From the NCBI GenBank assembly GCA_029252555.1, contig JAQXBF010000006.1:1-52471 (forward strand): DNA of 52,471 bases, read 5' to 3'. A program made the translations under genes and the position numbers. Source of the stretch: Porticoccaceae bacterium (GTDB taxonomy: Bacteria; Pseudomonadota; Gammaproteobacteria; Pseudomonadales; Porticoccaceae). Below the pieces are notes generated by a model. That model did no database searches. It had not been told where the DNA came from and saw only the letters and a list, made by a program, of their open reading frames with translations. Below are positions 27,483 through 36,759 of the stretch, piece after piece (position 1 is the first letter of the stretch; each line of letters starts with the position of its first letter).

Positions 27483-29102
27483 GTGACCAAAAAATACGAT
27501 GCAATTATTATCGGCGCGGGACACAACGGCCTGACTAATGCAGCCTATCTGGCTAAGGCAGGGCTAAATGTGCTGGTACTGGAGAAAAACGCTTATATAG
27601 GTGGCGCCACGGTCAGCCGTGAGCTTTACCCCAATTGGAAGTACTCCAATTGTTCCTATGTCTGTAGTTTGCTGCGACCGGAAATTATCCGTGATCTAGA
27701 ATTGCCCCGCCACGGCCTGCAGGTAGTGCCCTACGGTGGCGGTGTCACCTTTAAAGAAAATGGCGACTACTATGGCAACCATGCAGACCATGAGCGCCTG
27801 CTGCGAGAAGTCGCTCGACATTCAAAGCGCGATGCCAGTGCCTACGAACGCTACGAAGCGGATGTGATGAAGCAGACCCGTCTGATTCGCCCCTTCTTGA
27901 TGCGCACGCCACCAGACCCAACGTCCTTGAAACCCCGAGACCTAAAAGAGCTTGCGGTACTGGCTAAATCTTTTGGCAGCATGGGCGAAGAGGGCCTGGC
28001 TGACACCATGCGTTTCTGGACCATGAGTATTGGCGACTTTCTCGACGAATACTTTGAGTCCGATGTTATTAAGGCTCATTTGGCCGGCAGCGGCATTATT
28101 GGTACGGCACTGGGTGTTTACTCCCCAGGGACCGCCTATGTCCTGCTGCATCATTATATGGGTGATGTAGACGGCTCGGTGGGTGCCTGGGGCTTTGCTC
28201 GCGGTGGAATGGGCTCGGTGGCAGCGGCACTTTCCAAATCTTTCCAATCCTTTGGCGGCACCATTCAATGTGGCGCTGAAGTAGATCAAATTATTGTTAA
28301 AAATGGCAAAGCCAAAGGTGTGGCGCTGGCCAATGGAGATGAGCTTCACGCTGATATCGTAGTGTCAAACCTAGACCCTAAGCGCACCTTCCTGAAGATA
28401 ATGGATGAGGGTGATCTGCCAGCAGATGTGGTCACCAAGGCTAAGAACTTTAAAATCCGTGGCTCTTCTGGAAAGCTCAATATTGCTCTAGACGGGTTGC
28501 CCACTTTTACTGGCCTACCCAAAGAGAGCCCATTGTGTCTGGGTGAGAAGCACTTTAGTGATTCTCTGCCAAAAATGGAGCGGGCTTACGATGACTGGAA
28601 AGCGGAAACCTGGTCAAAAGACCCCTATGTGGACATGTTGATCCCCACTCAGATTGATCCGACCATGGCGCCTCCGGGCAAACATATGATGTCGGTATTT
28701 GTGCAGTATGCACCACCAAAGGTTAATGGCGGCGACTGGACCGCTGAGGACAAGGCGGGCTTTGAAAAGACCGTTCTAGACCAAATCAGTAACTTCAGCC
28801 CCGATTTTAAAGATTTAATTTTGCACTGTGAAACCAGAACGCCAAAAGATATAGAAGATGAAGTGGGCCTTACTGAAGGCAATATCTTTATGGGTGAACT
28901 GACCTTTGACCAGTTGCTGTTTAACCGTCCATTCCCCGGCTATGCCCAGTACCGAGGCCCAGTTAAGGGTATGTATATGTGTAGTTCTGGCACCCACCCT
29001 GGCGGTGGTGTAATGGCTGCACCGGGCGCTAATGCAGCGCGGGAAATACTGATGGACTTAAAGCTAAATAACACTGTGCCTGGAGGGTATGACGATGATT
29101 AA
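27483..29102 (+). CDS. FAD-dependent oxidoreductase, PYROXD2-like type I (module 3)
   Basis: 539 residues, type I: KKYDAIIIGAGHNGLTNAAY, SNCSYVCSL, GSSGKLNIALDG, NIFMGELTFDQL and HPGGGVMAAPGANAAREIL, then an acidic tail (YDDD). GTG 27483 is the start, supported by GGAGC seven bases upstream. Of the other two type I proteins it looks nearest to the module 1 copy. The stop overlaps the type II ATG by eight bases (ATGATTAA), the same junction as in module 1. First gene of the long operon divergent from the pot operon, so amine import and this enzyme are probably controlled together. Confidence 0.88.
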   Translation: MTKKYDAIIIGAGHNGLTNAAYLAKAGLNVLVLEKNAYIGGATVSRELYPNWKYSNCSYVCSLLRPEIIRDLELPRHGLQVVPYGGGVTFKENGDYYGNHADHERLLREVARHSKRDASAYERYEADVMKQTRLIRPFLMRTPPDPTSLKPRDLKELAVLAKSFGSMGEEGLADTMRFWTMSIGDFLDEYFESDVIKAHLAGSGIIGTALGVYSPGTAYVLLHHYMGDVDGSVGAWGFARGGMGSVAAALSKSFQSFGGTIQCGAEVDQIIVKNGKAKGVALANGDELHADIVVSNLDPKRTFLKIMDEGDLPADVVTKAKNFKIRGSSGKLNIALDGLPTFTGLPKESPLCLGEKHFSDSLPKMERAYDDWKAETWSKDPYVDMLIPTQIDPTMAPPGKHMMSVFVQYAPPKVNGGDWTAEDKAGFEKTVLDQISNFSPDFKDLILHCETRTPKDIEDEVGLTEGNIFMGELTFDQLLFNRPFPGYAQYRGPVKGMYMCSSGTHPGGGVMAAPGANAAREILMDLKLNNTVPGGYDDD

Positions 29103-30672
29103 TCTCGATAAGAACTATGATGTCATTATCGTCGGTGGTGGCCACAACGGCCTAGTCTGTGCCAGTTATCTTGCCAAAGATGGCCGCTCGGTGTTGGTGC
29201 TTGAAGCCAATAATTCAATCGGCGGCGCCTCAGCCACCAGCGAATTTGTCGACCAGTTTTCGGTGTCCTCCTGTGCCCACTGGCTAATCCAATTAAATCC
29301 GGATATCGCCTCTGATATGGGCCTTAACAGTCAGGGTTTGGAAATGGCGGCCCGCGATTTAAAGACCATTGCCCTGGCCGAAGATGCCGACCACCTAACC
29401 ATTGATGGAGATAATCTTGAGGGTGGGGGAATCTCCGATGAAGACCGCAAAGCCTATATCGCCTTTAACAAGCAGATGCTGAAATTCTGCAAGTTGTTGG
29501 CCGGTGCCTTTAATCGTCGCGCACCGAAGCTAGTTGAGGGTAACCTGACCGACCGTCTAACATTGGCCAAGCTGGGTCTAGGCATGAAAATGCTCGGCAA
29601 AGACGATATGAGCGATTTGATGCGTCTGGCATTGATCAATATCTACGATGTAATGGAAGAAAACTTCGACAACGAGCTATTAAAGGGAGCGATCAGTCTG
29701 GACTCCTTGCTAGGGTCTCATATGGGCCCGCGCTCACCCAACACGGTTTACGGTTATCTCTATCGCCGTATGGGCGATGTCTTTGGTTACAAAGGCCCTG
29801 CAGTGGTGAAAGGGGGTATGGGAGCCGTGGGTGAAGCTATGGCTAATGCGGCCCGGGCCAAAGGTGTAGATATCCAGCTGGGCGCAGCGGTGAGTAAAAT
29901 CAATATTGATGTAGACCGCGCCACGGGAGTGACCTTGGCTGATGGCACTGTGGTAAATGGCGCTTTAGTGGTTTCCAATGCCGATCCAAAAACCACCTTT
30001 AATAAGTTGGTTGGCTTGGCCAATATCGAGACTGGAGTGGCGCGCAGGGTTAAAACCATGCGCATGAAAGGCGATGCGGCCAAGCTCCATATTGCTCTGG
30101 ATAGCCTGCCTAACTTTACTGGCTTGACCGAGCAGCAGATGGGTCAGCGGCTGGTGATTGCACCGACCATGAATTATATCGAGACCGCTTTTAACGCCTC
30201 TAAGTACGGCGAATATTCCAAGGCCCCGGCAATGGATATCAGCATCCCTTCTGTTCACGATGCCAGCCTGGCGCCAGATGGCAAGCATGTGATGTCGGTA
30301 ATAGTGCAGTACGCGCCCTATGAATTGGCCGGTGGTTGGAATGACGAGCATAAAGAAGCCTTTAAAAATCTGGTTATTGATCGGATTGCTGATTTTGCAC
30401 CGGATCTAAAAGATAAAATTGTTGCAGCTCAGCTACTTACACCGGTGGATATCGAAGAGCGCTTCCATATTCACGGGGGCCATTGGCACCATGGTGAGAT
30501 TAGTCTCGACCAGATTCTGATGATGCGTCCTTTCCCTGGTGCCTCTCAATATGGCACCGCAGTGGATGGCCTGTATCTCTGTGGGGCGGGTAATCACCCT
30601 GGCGGTGGCGTGATGGGCCTGGCCGGTCACAACGCGGCAAAAGAAATTATTAATCGAGGTAAATCAGCATGA
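29095..30672 (+). CDS. FAD-dependent oxidoreductase, PYROXD2-like type II (module 3)
   Basis: 525 residues, type II: YDVIIVGGGHNGLVCASYLA, then GGHWHHGEISLDQILMMRP and HPGGGVMGLAGHNAA. ATG 29095 is chosen over ATG 29089 because TGGAGGG lies seven bases before 29095 but only one base before 29089. The stop overlaps the next start as ATGA. Together the two overlaps make type I, type II and GcvT-like genes one translationally coupled unit, the strongest sign in the window that the three products form a complex. Confidence 0.88.
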   Translation: MINLDKNYDVIIVGGGHNGLVCASYLAKDGRSVLVLEANNSIGGASATSEFVDQFSVSSCAHWLIQLNPDIASDMGLNSQGLEMAARDLKTIALAEDADHLTIDGDNLEGGGISDEDRKAYIAFNKQMLKFCKLLAGAFNRRAPKLVEGNLTDRLTLAKLGLGMKMLGKDDMSDLMRLALINIYDVMEENFDNELLKGAISLDSLLGSHMGPRSPNTVYGYLYRRMGDVFGYKGPAVVKGGMGAVGEAMANAARAKGVDIQLGAAVSKINIDVDRATGVTLADGTVVNGALVVSNADPKTTFNKLVGLANIETGVARRVKTMRMKGDAAKLHIALDSLPNFTGLTEQQMGQRLVIAPTMNYIETAFNASKYGEYSKAPAMDISIPSVHDASLAPDGKHVMSVIVQYAPYELAGGWNDEHKEAFKNLVIDRIADFAPDLKDKIVAAQLLTPVDIEERFHIHGGHWHHGEISLDQILMMRPFPGASQYGTAVDGLYLCGAGNHPGGGVMGLAGHNAAKEIINRGKSA

Positions 30673-31850
30673 TTCCCCATGATGAAACAATGATTCTGGA
30701 AACGCCGTTTTACTCACGGTGTCTGGCGGCCTGTGAGATCAATCTCTGGGAAGACTGGAAGGGCTATCGAAGTGCCCAAGCCTATACGAGCGTTGAGCAA
30801 GAGTATTTCGCCGTGCGCAGTAATACAGGTGTATTTGATATATCACCAATGATCAAATACCGCTTTATCGGCCCTGATGCAGGAGCCTACCTGAATCGCC
30901 TGTTGACCAGAGATATCAGCAAAATTGCCATTGACCGAGTTGCCTACACGGTCTGGTGTGATGACGAGGGTCAGGTGATGGATGATGGAACGATCTTCCA
31001 TCTTGGAGAAAATGACTACCGCCTCTGCGCCTATGCGCGATGCCTCGATTGGTTGATGTGGTCTGCAGAAGGGTTTGACGTAACTATTTTTGACGAAACC
31101 GCTGACATTGCCGCTCTTGCCGTTCAGGGGCCAACATCCTGTGCTGTATTTAAAAATATGGGTTTTACCGGCATTGAAAACCTCAAGCCTTTTGGTATCA
31201 CCCGCTACCCCTTTGAGGGCTCAGAAGTGATGATCAGCCGCACCGGTTTTACCGGTGATCTGGGCTATGAAATTTGGATTGAGCCGGCACTGGCCGAAGC
31301 CTTCTGGGATCAGCTTTTCGCCGCAGGCAAGCTCCGTGGTATTCGCGCCATTGGGAGTGCTGCACTGGATATGTTGCGCACCGAGACCGGCTTTTTGCAG
31401 GCTGGTGTGGACTTTGTGCCCGCGGAAGAAGCCATTCGCAACGGGCGTTCGCGCTCACCGTTTGAATTGGGTCTGGGCTGGTTAGTGTCTTTCGATAAGC
31501 CTGTATTTAATGGCCGTAAAGCACTTCTCAAGGAGAAAAAAGAGGGTTCCCGATACGCCTTTGTCTACCTTGATGTTGAGGGTAACAAGCCAGCGGAGCA
31601 CGCATTTATTTATGCGGGCAATAAAGAAGTTGGCACAGTCACCACCGCGGCTTGGTGCCCAACGGCCAAGAGTAATATTGCCTTTGCTCAGGTGGATGCC
31701 AAGTACGGCAAAGTAGGCCAAGAGTTGGTGGCAGAAATCTATTATGAGCGCGAACTTAAATGGACCCGCTTAATGGCCAAGTGCACAGTGGTTGAGGGTG
31801 CCGTATTTAATCCGCCACGGAAAAGGCAGACCCCAGCAGCGGATTTCTAA
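30669..31850 (+). CDS. GcvT-like folate-dependent protein (module 3)
   Basis: 393 residues of the GcvT family. TRDIS, the acidic pair D105-D106 (GQVMDDGTIF), SRTGFTGDLGYEIW and a C-terminal TPAADF correspond to the copies of modules 1 and 2. Starts inside the type II stop (ATGA) and itself overlaps the next gene (TAATG). Inferred to take the one-carbon unit from the FAD pair to make methylene-THF. The N-terminus is about 12 residues shorter than in the module 1 and 2 copies. Confidence 0.87.
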   Translation: MIPHDETMILETPFYSRCLAACEINLWEDWKGYRSAQAYTSVEQEYFAVRSNTGVFDISPMIKYRFIGPDAGAYLNRLLTRDISKIAIDRVAYTVWCDDEGQVMDDGTIFHLGENDYRLCAYARCLDWLMWSAEGFDVTIFDETADIAALAVQGPTSCAVFKNMGFTGIENLKPFGITRYPFEGSEVMISRTGFTGDLGYEIWIEPALAEAFWDQLFAAGKLRGIRAIGSAALDMLRTETGFLQAGVDFVPAEEAIRNGRSRSPFELGLGWLVSFDKPVFNGRKALLKEKKEGSRYAFVYLDVEGNKPAEHAFIYAGNKEVGTVTTAAWCPTAKSNIAFAQVDAKYGKVGQELVAEIYYERELKWTRLMAKCTVVEGAVFNPPRKRQTPAADF

Positions 31851-33940
31851 TGGCCGACCATCGGTTGCGCCCACTGCTGAAGCCGGCGTCAATCGCTGTG
31901 CTAGGAGCCTCCAATAAGGTTGGCTCTGTTGGCAGTGAGGTTTTTGTCAACCTGCGTAAAGGAGGGTTTGCTGGTGTCATCTACCCAGTGAACCCGTCTT
32001 ACACTGAAGTCCAGGGCCTCCCCTGTTATGCCTCCCTCTCCGAACTCCCGCAAACCCCCGAACATGTGATTTTTGCTATTGGTGATCAGCGAGTTGAAGC
32101 TGCGCTGGATGAAGTGATTTCTCTGGGTATTCAAGCCTGTACTATATTTTCCGCACTGATTCTCAATGATGATAGCGCGCCTAGGTTAAAGCAGCGGGTG
32201 CAAGCCAAAGTCGATAGTGCTGGCCTGATGGTTGCCGGAGCCAATGGCATGGGCTTTTACAATATCCGCGATCAGGTGTTGGCTGGGGGCTTTGACACCA
32301 GAGATCATCGCCCGCCGGGCAATGTCACATTGATTAGCCAGTCTGGTGCCGGAATGTCTGGTATTGTCGACTGCGAACAGCGGATTGATTTTAACTTTGC
32401 CGTATCCAGTGGATATGAGCTATCTGTGTCCATGGAAGACTATTTGGACTATGCCCTCGACCTGCCTGAAACTCGTGTGGTTGGCTTATTTCTAGAGACC
32501 AGTCGTCAGCCGCAAAAACTGATTGCCGCCTTTAAAAAAGCCAGTGCTCGAAAAATTCCCATTGTGGTATTAAAAGTGGGGCGCACTGAGCTATCGGCAC
32601 AGATGGCTATGTCCCATTCCGGTGCTTTGGCCGGCAGCTATGCCAGCTATGCAGCCCTGTTTGACCATTATGGGGTGCAGCGAGTCGATGATATGGACCA
32701 GCTGGCCACTGCTTTAATAATGTTTGCTCAACCCAATGCAACAGCTGCTGGGGGAATAGCCTGTCTCCATGATTCTGGTGGTGAGCGTCAGTTATTGATC
32801 GACTTGGCAGACCAGCACTCCGTGCCACTGGCTCAGCTGGGCAAGCAAACTCTAGAAACTCTGCAAGGGCTGCTTGATCCGGGCTTGCCTGCAGTAAACC
32901 CTCTAGACGGTTGGGGTGCTGGCGGCGCCGATGCGCCAGCCAATATGGCAACCTGTTTTACCAGTCTTCTGGAGGATAATGACGCGGCTCTGGGTGCAGT
33001 GATTCATGATCGTGGGCCCAATGGCGAGGTTTATCAGTCTTATATGGCTTATTTGCATCAGGCTCAGGCTGCGACTAACAAGCCGGTTTTTCTAGTAGCC
33101 AATAGGCAAGGTAGTGGCAGTGACGATTTGGCCATAAGTTCTACCCAGAAGGGTTTTCCTGTGATTGATGGGGTGAGCCAGTTTCTGGTGGGTGCTCGCT
33201 GTCTGTTGGGCTATCGAGATTTTCATCAGCGGCAAACCATGGAGCTTGCGGCTCTCGATCCAGAAAAAGTCGCTCATTGGCGCGAGCATCTTTGCGCGCA
33301 GGAGCAGATAACCGAAGTTGTGGCCAGCCAATGTCTGGCGGATTTTGGCATTCCCATGGTGTTGGGCGTGCAGGTGGAGAATCAGGCAGAGCTTATTCAG
33401 GCCGCTGGTAAATTGACCTACCCGCTGGTGGTTAAAACGGCGCAGCCAGATATTACCCATAAGTCAGACCAGGCAGGGGTGAGGTTAAATATTCAGTCTG
33501 AGTCTTCACTGATAGAGGCTTACCAGGATTTGAGGCAACGGCTGGGCAAAGCTGCAATGGTGGCATCAATGGTTGAGTCTGGTGGCATCGAAATGATTTT
33601 GGGTATTGCCAGTGACGATCAGTTTGGCCCAGTGGTGGTGCTTGGATTTGGCGGTATCTATGCGGAGGTGCTGGCAGATACATCGGTTTTGCTACCACCC
33701 TTTGACAGGGCGACTGCGCTCAGAACAATAGAGCAGTTGAAAATGAGCCCGTTGTTGAAGGGCGCAAGAGGGCTGCCTAAGGTAGATATTGATGCCTATG
33801 GAGAGGCGGCGGCAAGGCTCTCTGTATTCGCTGCTGAGTTTGGCGATCTGATCCGAGAGGTTGATATCAACCCAATAAAAATAATGCCTAAAGGCTGTAT
33901 TGGCATGGACGCGCTAATGGTGCCTAGGGGCTCAGGCTAA
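31850..33940 (+). CDS. NDP-forming acyl-CoA synthetase (fused alpha-beta)
   Basis: 696 residues with the order of ADP-forming acetyl/acyl-CoA synthetases: CoA-binding Rossmann domain (SIAVLGASNKVGSVGSEV, 14-31), succinyl-CoA-ligase-like domain with the phosphorylatable His256 (MAMSHSGALAGSYA), and a C-terminal ATP-grasp domain from about 480 (YPLVVKTAQPDITHKSDQAGV). It interconverts an acid, CoA and ATP with acyl-CoA, ADP and phosphate. Within this operon it would activate an acid left after amine oxidation, feeding the acyl-CoA dehydrogenase encoded across the divergent promoter. Substrate unknown; the start overlaps the GcvT-like stop. Confidence 0.88.
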   Translation: MADHRLRPLLKPASIAVLGASNKVGSVGSEVFVNLRKGGFAGVIYPVNPSYTEVQGLPCYASLSELPQTPEHVIFAIGDQRVEAALDEVISLGIQACTIFSALILNDDSAPRLKQRVQAKVDSAGLMVAGANGMGFYNIRDQVLAGGFDTRDHRPPGNVTLISQSGAGMSGIVDCEQRIDFNFAVSSGYELSVSMEDYLDYALDLPETRVVGLFLETSRQPQKLIAAFKKASARKIPIVVLKVGRTELSAQMAMSHSGALAGSYASYAALFDHYGVQRVDDMDQLATALIMFAQPNATAAGGIACLHDSGGERQLLIDLADQHSVPLAQLGKQTLETLQGLLDPGLPAVNPLDGWGAGGADAPANMATCFTSLLEDNDAALGAVIHDRGPNGEVYQSYMAYLHQAQAATNKPVFLVANRQGSGSDDLAISSTQKGFPVIDGVSQFLVGARCLLGYRDFHQRQTMELAALDPEKVAHWREHLCAQEQITEVVASQCLADFGIPMVLGVQVENQAELIQAAGKLTYPLVVKTAQPDITHKSDQAGVRLNIQSESSLIEAYQDLRQRLGKAAMVASMVESGGIEMILGIASDDQFGPVVVLGFGGIYAEVLADTSVLLPPFDRATALRTIEQLKMSPLLKGARGLPKVDIDAYGEAAARLSVFAAEFGDLIREVDINPIKIMPKGCIGMDALMVPRGSG

Positions 33941-33982
33941 AACTCAACATTTAAGATTCAATAACCAGAACCTGGGGGAAAG

Positions 33983-35362
33983 ATGAATATTGCCAGCCAT
34001 GCAGAGCTGCAAGCATTCTTAAAACAGTATCCAGAGACCACCATGCTAGAGCTGCTGATGCCCGATTTAAATGGCATTATTCGTTGCAAGCGTATTCCGG
34101 CAATTGAATTCGATACCTTTTTTAACAGTGGGGTAAAAGGCCCAGCATCCACCAGCCTGCTCAATGTCCTGGGGGACTTCTGTAATGAGGTGGATTTCTT
34201 AATGGTAGAGGGCGATCCGGACAAGCTGATTTATCCCGTCGCCAACACCCTGGCCCCTATCACCTGGTTAAAATCTGATACAGCTCAGGTGCTGGCCACC
34301 TTTGCCGAACTAGACGGCAGTCCCGCCCAGTTCGATTGCCGCAATATCCTCATTAATGCACTGCAGCCCCTCTCTGATATGGGTCTCAATCCGGTTGTTG
34401 CCACCGAGCTAGAGTTTTATCTGGTTGAGGCAGGGGAAGATGGCCTGCCCAAGCCCAAGTTAAGTAAGGTGCCGGGCACCAATATTGATCAGACGGGTAC
34501 CCAGTACGCGATGCCCGAAGATCTTTGGGACCAAGACGCCTTTCTCGAGGATGTGAGACGCACCTGTGAGGCGCAAAATGTGCCCATGACCACGGTGCAT
34601 TCCGAGTTTTCCCCAGGGCAGTTTGAAATTAATTTGCATCATGTAGGCGACCCTGTGGCGGCATGTGACCATGGCCTGCTGTTAAAGCGCATCGTCAAAG
34701 GCGTGGCGCGCCAGCACGGCATGGCGGCAACATTTATGGCCAAGCCCTTTAGTGACATTGCTGGCAGCGGGCTGCATATTCATCTGAGCCTCTACAACGC
34801 TGAGGGTGAGAATATTTTTGCTGACCCTACCTCAGACCAGACACCGGCTATTTCCGATAGTCTGCGCCATGCCATTGGTGGTCTGGCAGAGACCATGGCC
34901 GAGTCTATGGCTATTTTTGCGCCCAATGCCAATTCTTATCGGCGCTTAATTCCCGATAACTTTGCACCTCTGTCACCTAACTGGGGTTATAACCATCGGG
35001 ATGTGTCCCTGCGTATTCCAGTTTCCGGTAATGGGGACCGCCGAGTTGAACACAGAGTGGCTGGCGCAGACGCCAACCCCTATCTGGTGATGGCAGCACT
35101 GATGGCCGGGGTGCATCATGGCCTGGTTGAGCGCTGCGATCCCGGTGAGATGATCCCTGAGGGTGCAGAGATGGAAGAGGTAATTACCCTGCCGCGGCTC
35201 TGGCCTCAGTCTTTAGATGTGTTTGATGCAGCCAAGGTGTTGCCAAAGTATTTAGGCGTAGAATACTGCCGCCTGTTTGGCACAGTTCGGCGCGGTGAAT
35301 GTGAGCAGTTTTATACTCAGGTCTCCAACATAGAGTACAACTGGTATCTAAGATCAATGTAG
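33983..35362 (+). CDS. Glutamine synthetase-like gamma-glutamyl-amine ligase (PuuA type)
   Basis: 459 residues, the size of PuuA/GlnA3-type enzymes. N-terminal beta-grasp (MPDLNGIIRCKRIP), then catalytic-domain motifs: ATELEFYLVE (metal Glu), SEFSPGQFEINLHH, GSGLHIHLSL (ATP/metal His), and NRD/RVEHR-like segments (NHRDVSLRIP, RRVEHRVAGADANPY). The regulatory adenylylation loop of GlnA is not evident. PuuA joins glutamate to putrescine. It may also glutamylate a methylamine, ethanolamine or another amine, so the partner amine is open. GGGGGAAAG precedes ATG 33983; 42 bases follow the CoA ligase. Confidence 0.88.
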   Translation: MNIASHAELQAFLKQYPETTMLELLMPDLNGIIRCKRIPAIEFDTFFNSGVKGPASTSLLNVLGDFCNEVDFLMVEGDPDKLIYPVANTLAPITWLKSDTAQVLATFAELDGSPAQFDCRNILINALQPLSDMGLNPVVATELEFYLVEAGEDGLPKPKLSKVPGTNIDQTGTQYAMPEDLWDQDAFLEDVRRTCEAQNVPMTTVHSEFSPGQFEINLHHVGDPVAACDHGLLLKRIVKGVARQHGMAATFMAKPFSDIAGSGLHIHLSLYNAEGENIFADPTSDQTPAISDSLRHAIGGLAETMAESMAIFAPNANSYRRLIPDNFAPLSPNWGYNHRDVSLRIPVSGNGDRRVEHRVAGADANPYLVMAALMAGVHHGLVERCDPGEMIPEGAEMEEVITLPRLWPQSLDVFDAAKVLPKYLGVEYCRLFGTVRRGECEQFYTQVSNIEYNWYLRSM

Positions 35363-35378
35363 CGCCCAGTGGGGCGCT
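35361..35378 (+). terminator. weak GC hairpin after the PuuA-like gene
   Basis: AGCGCCC and GGGCGCT form a seven-base-pair stem with a four-base loop directly at the stop codon. Only a short T-poor tail (GATTGAAATT) follows, so it may attenuate or protect the transcript rather than end it. Confidence 0.4.
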
Positions 35379-35431
35379 GATTGAAATTGAACAGCCATTT
35401 AAACAGCTATATGATGAATCAGGCAATTGTT

Positions 35432-35437
35432 GTATAG
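35432..35437 (+). promoter_or_regulatory. possible -10 box before the Rieske gene
   Basis: TATAGT lies in the 118-base gap, the largest in the 27483-41135 array, about 44 bases before the Rieske ATG. No good -35 is seen, so an internal promoter is only suggested. Confidence 0.3.
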
Positions 35438-35480
35438 TCTCGGAAAACCAAAAATAATGGCTAGTTAAAGGTCTTTTTCC

Positions 35481-36737
35481 ATGAAATTTATCGCTACCGA
35501 CGTCTTAGATAGCAGAGAAAAAATGGCTGGTATGGCCCGTGCTCAGCTGGATAAGAAGGGTTTTGCCATAGACCCCTATTTCTATCGTTCCCACGTTACC
35601 TATCAGGCAGAGCTGGAAAATATCATTTTTAAGAGTTGGCTCTATGCCGGGCATATTAGTCATATCCCCAAAAAAGGTGATTACTTTTTATTTGATATTG
35701 GCGAAGACTCGATCATTGTCAGCCGCGACAACAAGGGCGAAATTGGTGCCATGCACAATATCTGTCGCCACCGCGGTGCCCGGGTCTGTGAAGAGCCCAG
35801 CGGCAATCGTAAAGCCTTTATTTGCCCCTATCATGGTTGGGCCTATGGCAACGATGGCAGTCTTAAATCAGCCCGGGAGATGGACCAGTTAGAGGGGTTT
35901 AAGTGTGAAGACTACTCCCTCAAGAAGGTGCGTTTTGTTGTGTTTCAGGGCATGATTTTTATTAACTGCGATCCCGACGCCGCAGATTTTATCGCCCCAT
36001 TGGAGAACATTACCAATCAACTAGGTGCCTATGATCTGGAAAACGCCAAGATAGCCGAGCGCAAGACCTACAGAATTAATGCTAATTGGAAGCTGGTGCT
36101 GGAGAACTATCTGGAGTGTTATCACTGCTCTAGCTCCCACCGTCAGTACGCCAAGCTGCATACCCTTGAGGCGCCATTTGAAAAAGTAAAGCCTATTAAC
36201 GAAGCCATGTGGGCCAGAGCCGAAGAAATAACTGGAGTCGCTGGTATTGCCGACGAATACTATGGTTACTACAACGACGCCAGCGCTTTTGGTGCCTGCT
36301 CCTATCACAGCCGTTACGCCCTGTATGAAGGCTGTAAGTCTGGCAGTCGAGATGGCCAACCCGTTGCTCCATTGATGGGCAATATAAAAGGTTATGACGG
36401 CGGTGCGGGTGATTTTCAGATGGGGCCATTGACCTTTATGCTCAATTACCCCGACCACTGTGTGCTCTACCGCTTTATTCCCCGCAGCCTCACCGAGACC
36501 GATATGGAATTAGTCTGGTACGTTAATGGCGGTGCACAGGAGGGTGTTGATTACGATCGCGAAAAAGTCGCCTGGCTATGGCATCACACCAGTTTGGAAG
36601 ATGAATATATAATCCTGCGCAACAGCGAAGGGGTGAACTCCCAGTTCTTTGAGCCCGGGCCCTATCACCCAGAGTATGAGTCGACCCTGATGGAATTTAT
36701 ACGCTGGTATTTAGGTGCCCTGGCGTCATTGCAGTAA
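35481..36737 (+). CDS. Rieske non-haem iron oxygenase alpha subunit, quaternary-ammonium type
   Basis: 418 residues. The Rieske cluster site is C95-x-H97...C115-x2-H118 (ICRHRGA, CPYHGW). The mononuclear iron site is H215 and H220 in NYLECYHCSSSH, with a downstream EDEYIILRNSEGV segment for the acidic ligand. The bridging residue between subunits is Glu212, where ring-hydroxylating dioxygenases have Asp; Glu is the mark of the choline, glycine betaine, carnitine and stachydrine monooxygenase group, which attack methylated or quaternary nitrogen. It therefore probably starts demethylation or C-N cleavage of a betaine-like compound. No reductase partner is encoded in the window, so electrons must come from elsewhere. 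Confidence 0.88.
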   Translation: MKFIATDVLDSREKMAGMARAQLDKKGFAIDPYFYRSHVTYQAELENIIFKSWLYAGHISHIPKKGDYFLFDIGEDSIIVSRDNKGEIGAMHNICRHRGARVCEEPSGNRKAFICPYHGWAYGNDGSLKSAREMDQLEGFKCEDYSLKKVRFVVFQGMIFINCDPDAADFIAPLENITNQLGAYDLENAKIAERKTYRINANWKLVLENYLECYHCSSSHRQYAKLHTLEAPFEKVKPINEAMWARAEEITGVAGIADEYYGYYNDASAFGACSYHSRYALYEGCKSGSRDGQPVAPLMGNIKGYDGGAGDFQMGPLTFMLNYPDHCVLYRFIPRSLTETDMELVWYVNGGAQEGVDYDREKVAWLWHHTSLEDEYIILRNSEGVNSQFFEPGPYHPEYESTLMEFIRWYLGALASLQ

Positions 36738-36759
36738 TTAACAAACAAAGACTAAAACT

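Noticed and set aside
3437-30672. Reading the six FAD oxidoreductases as phytoene desaturases or a carotenoid cluster
   Set aside because: They have the CrtI-like fold, but no phytoene synthase, cyclase or GGPP synthase is present. The C-terminal signature fits the PYROXD2 group, and all partners are amine or folate genes.
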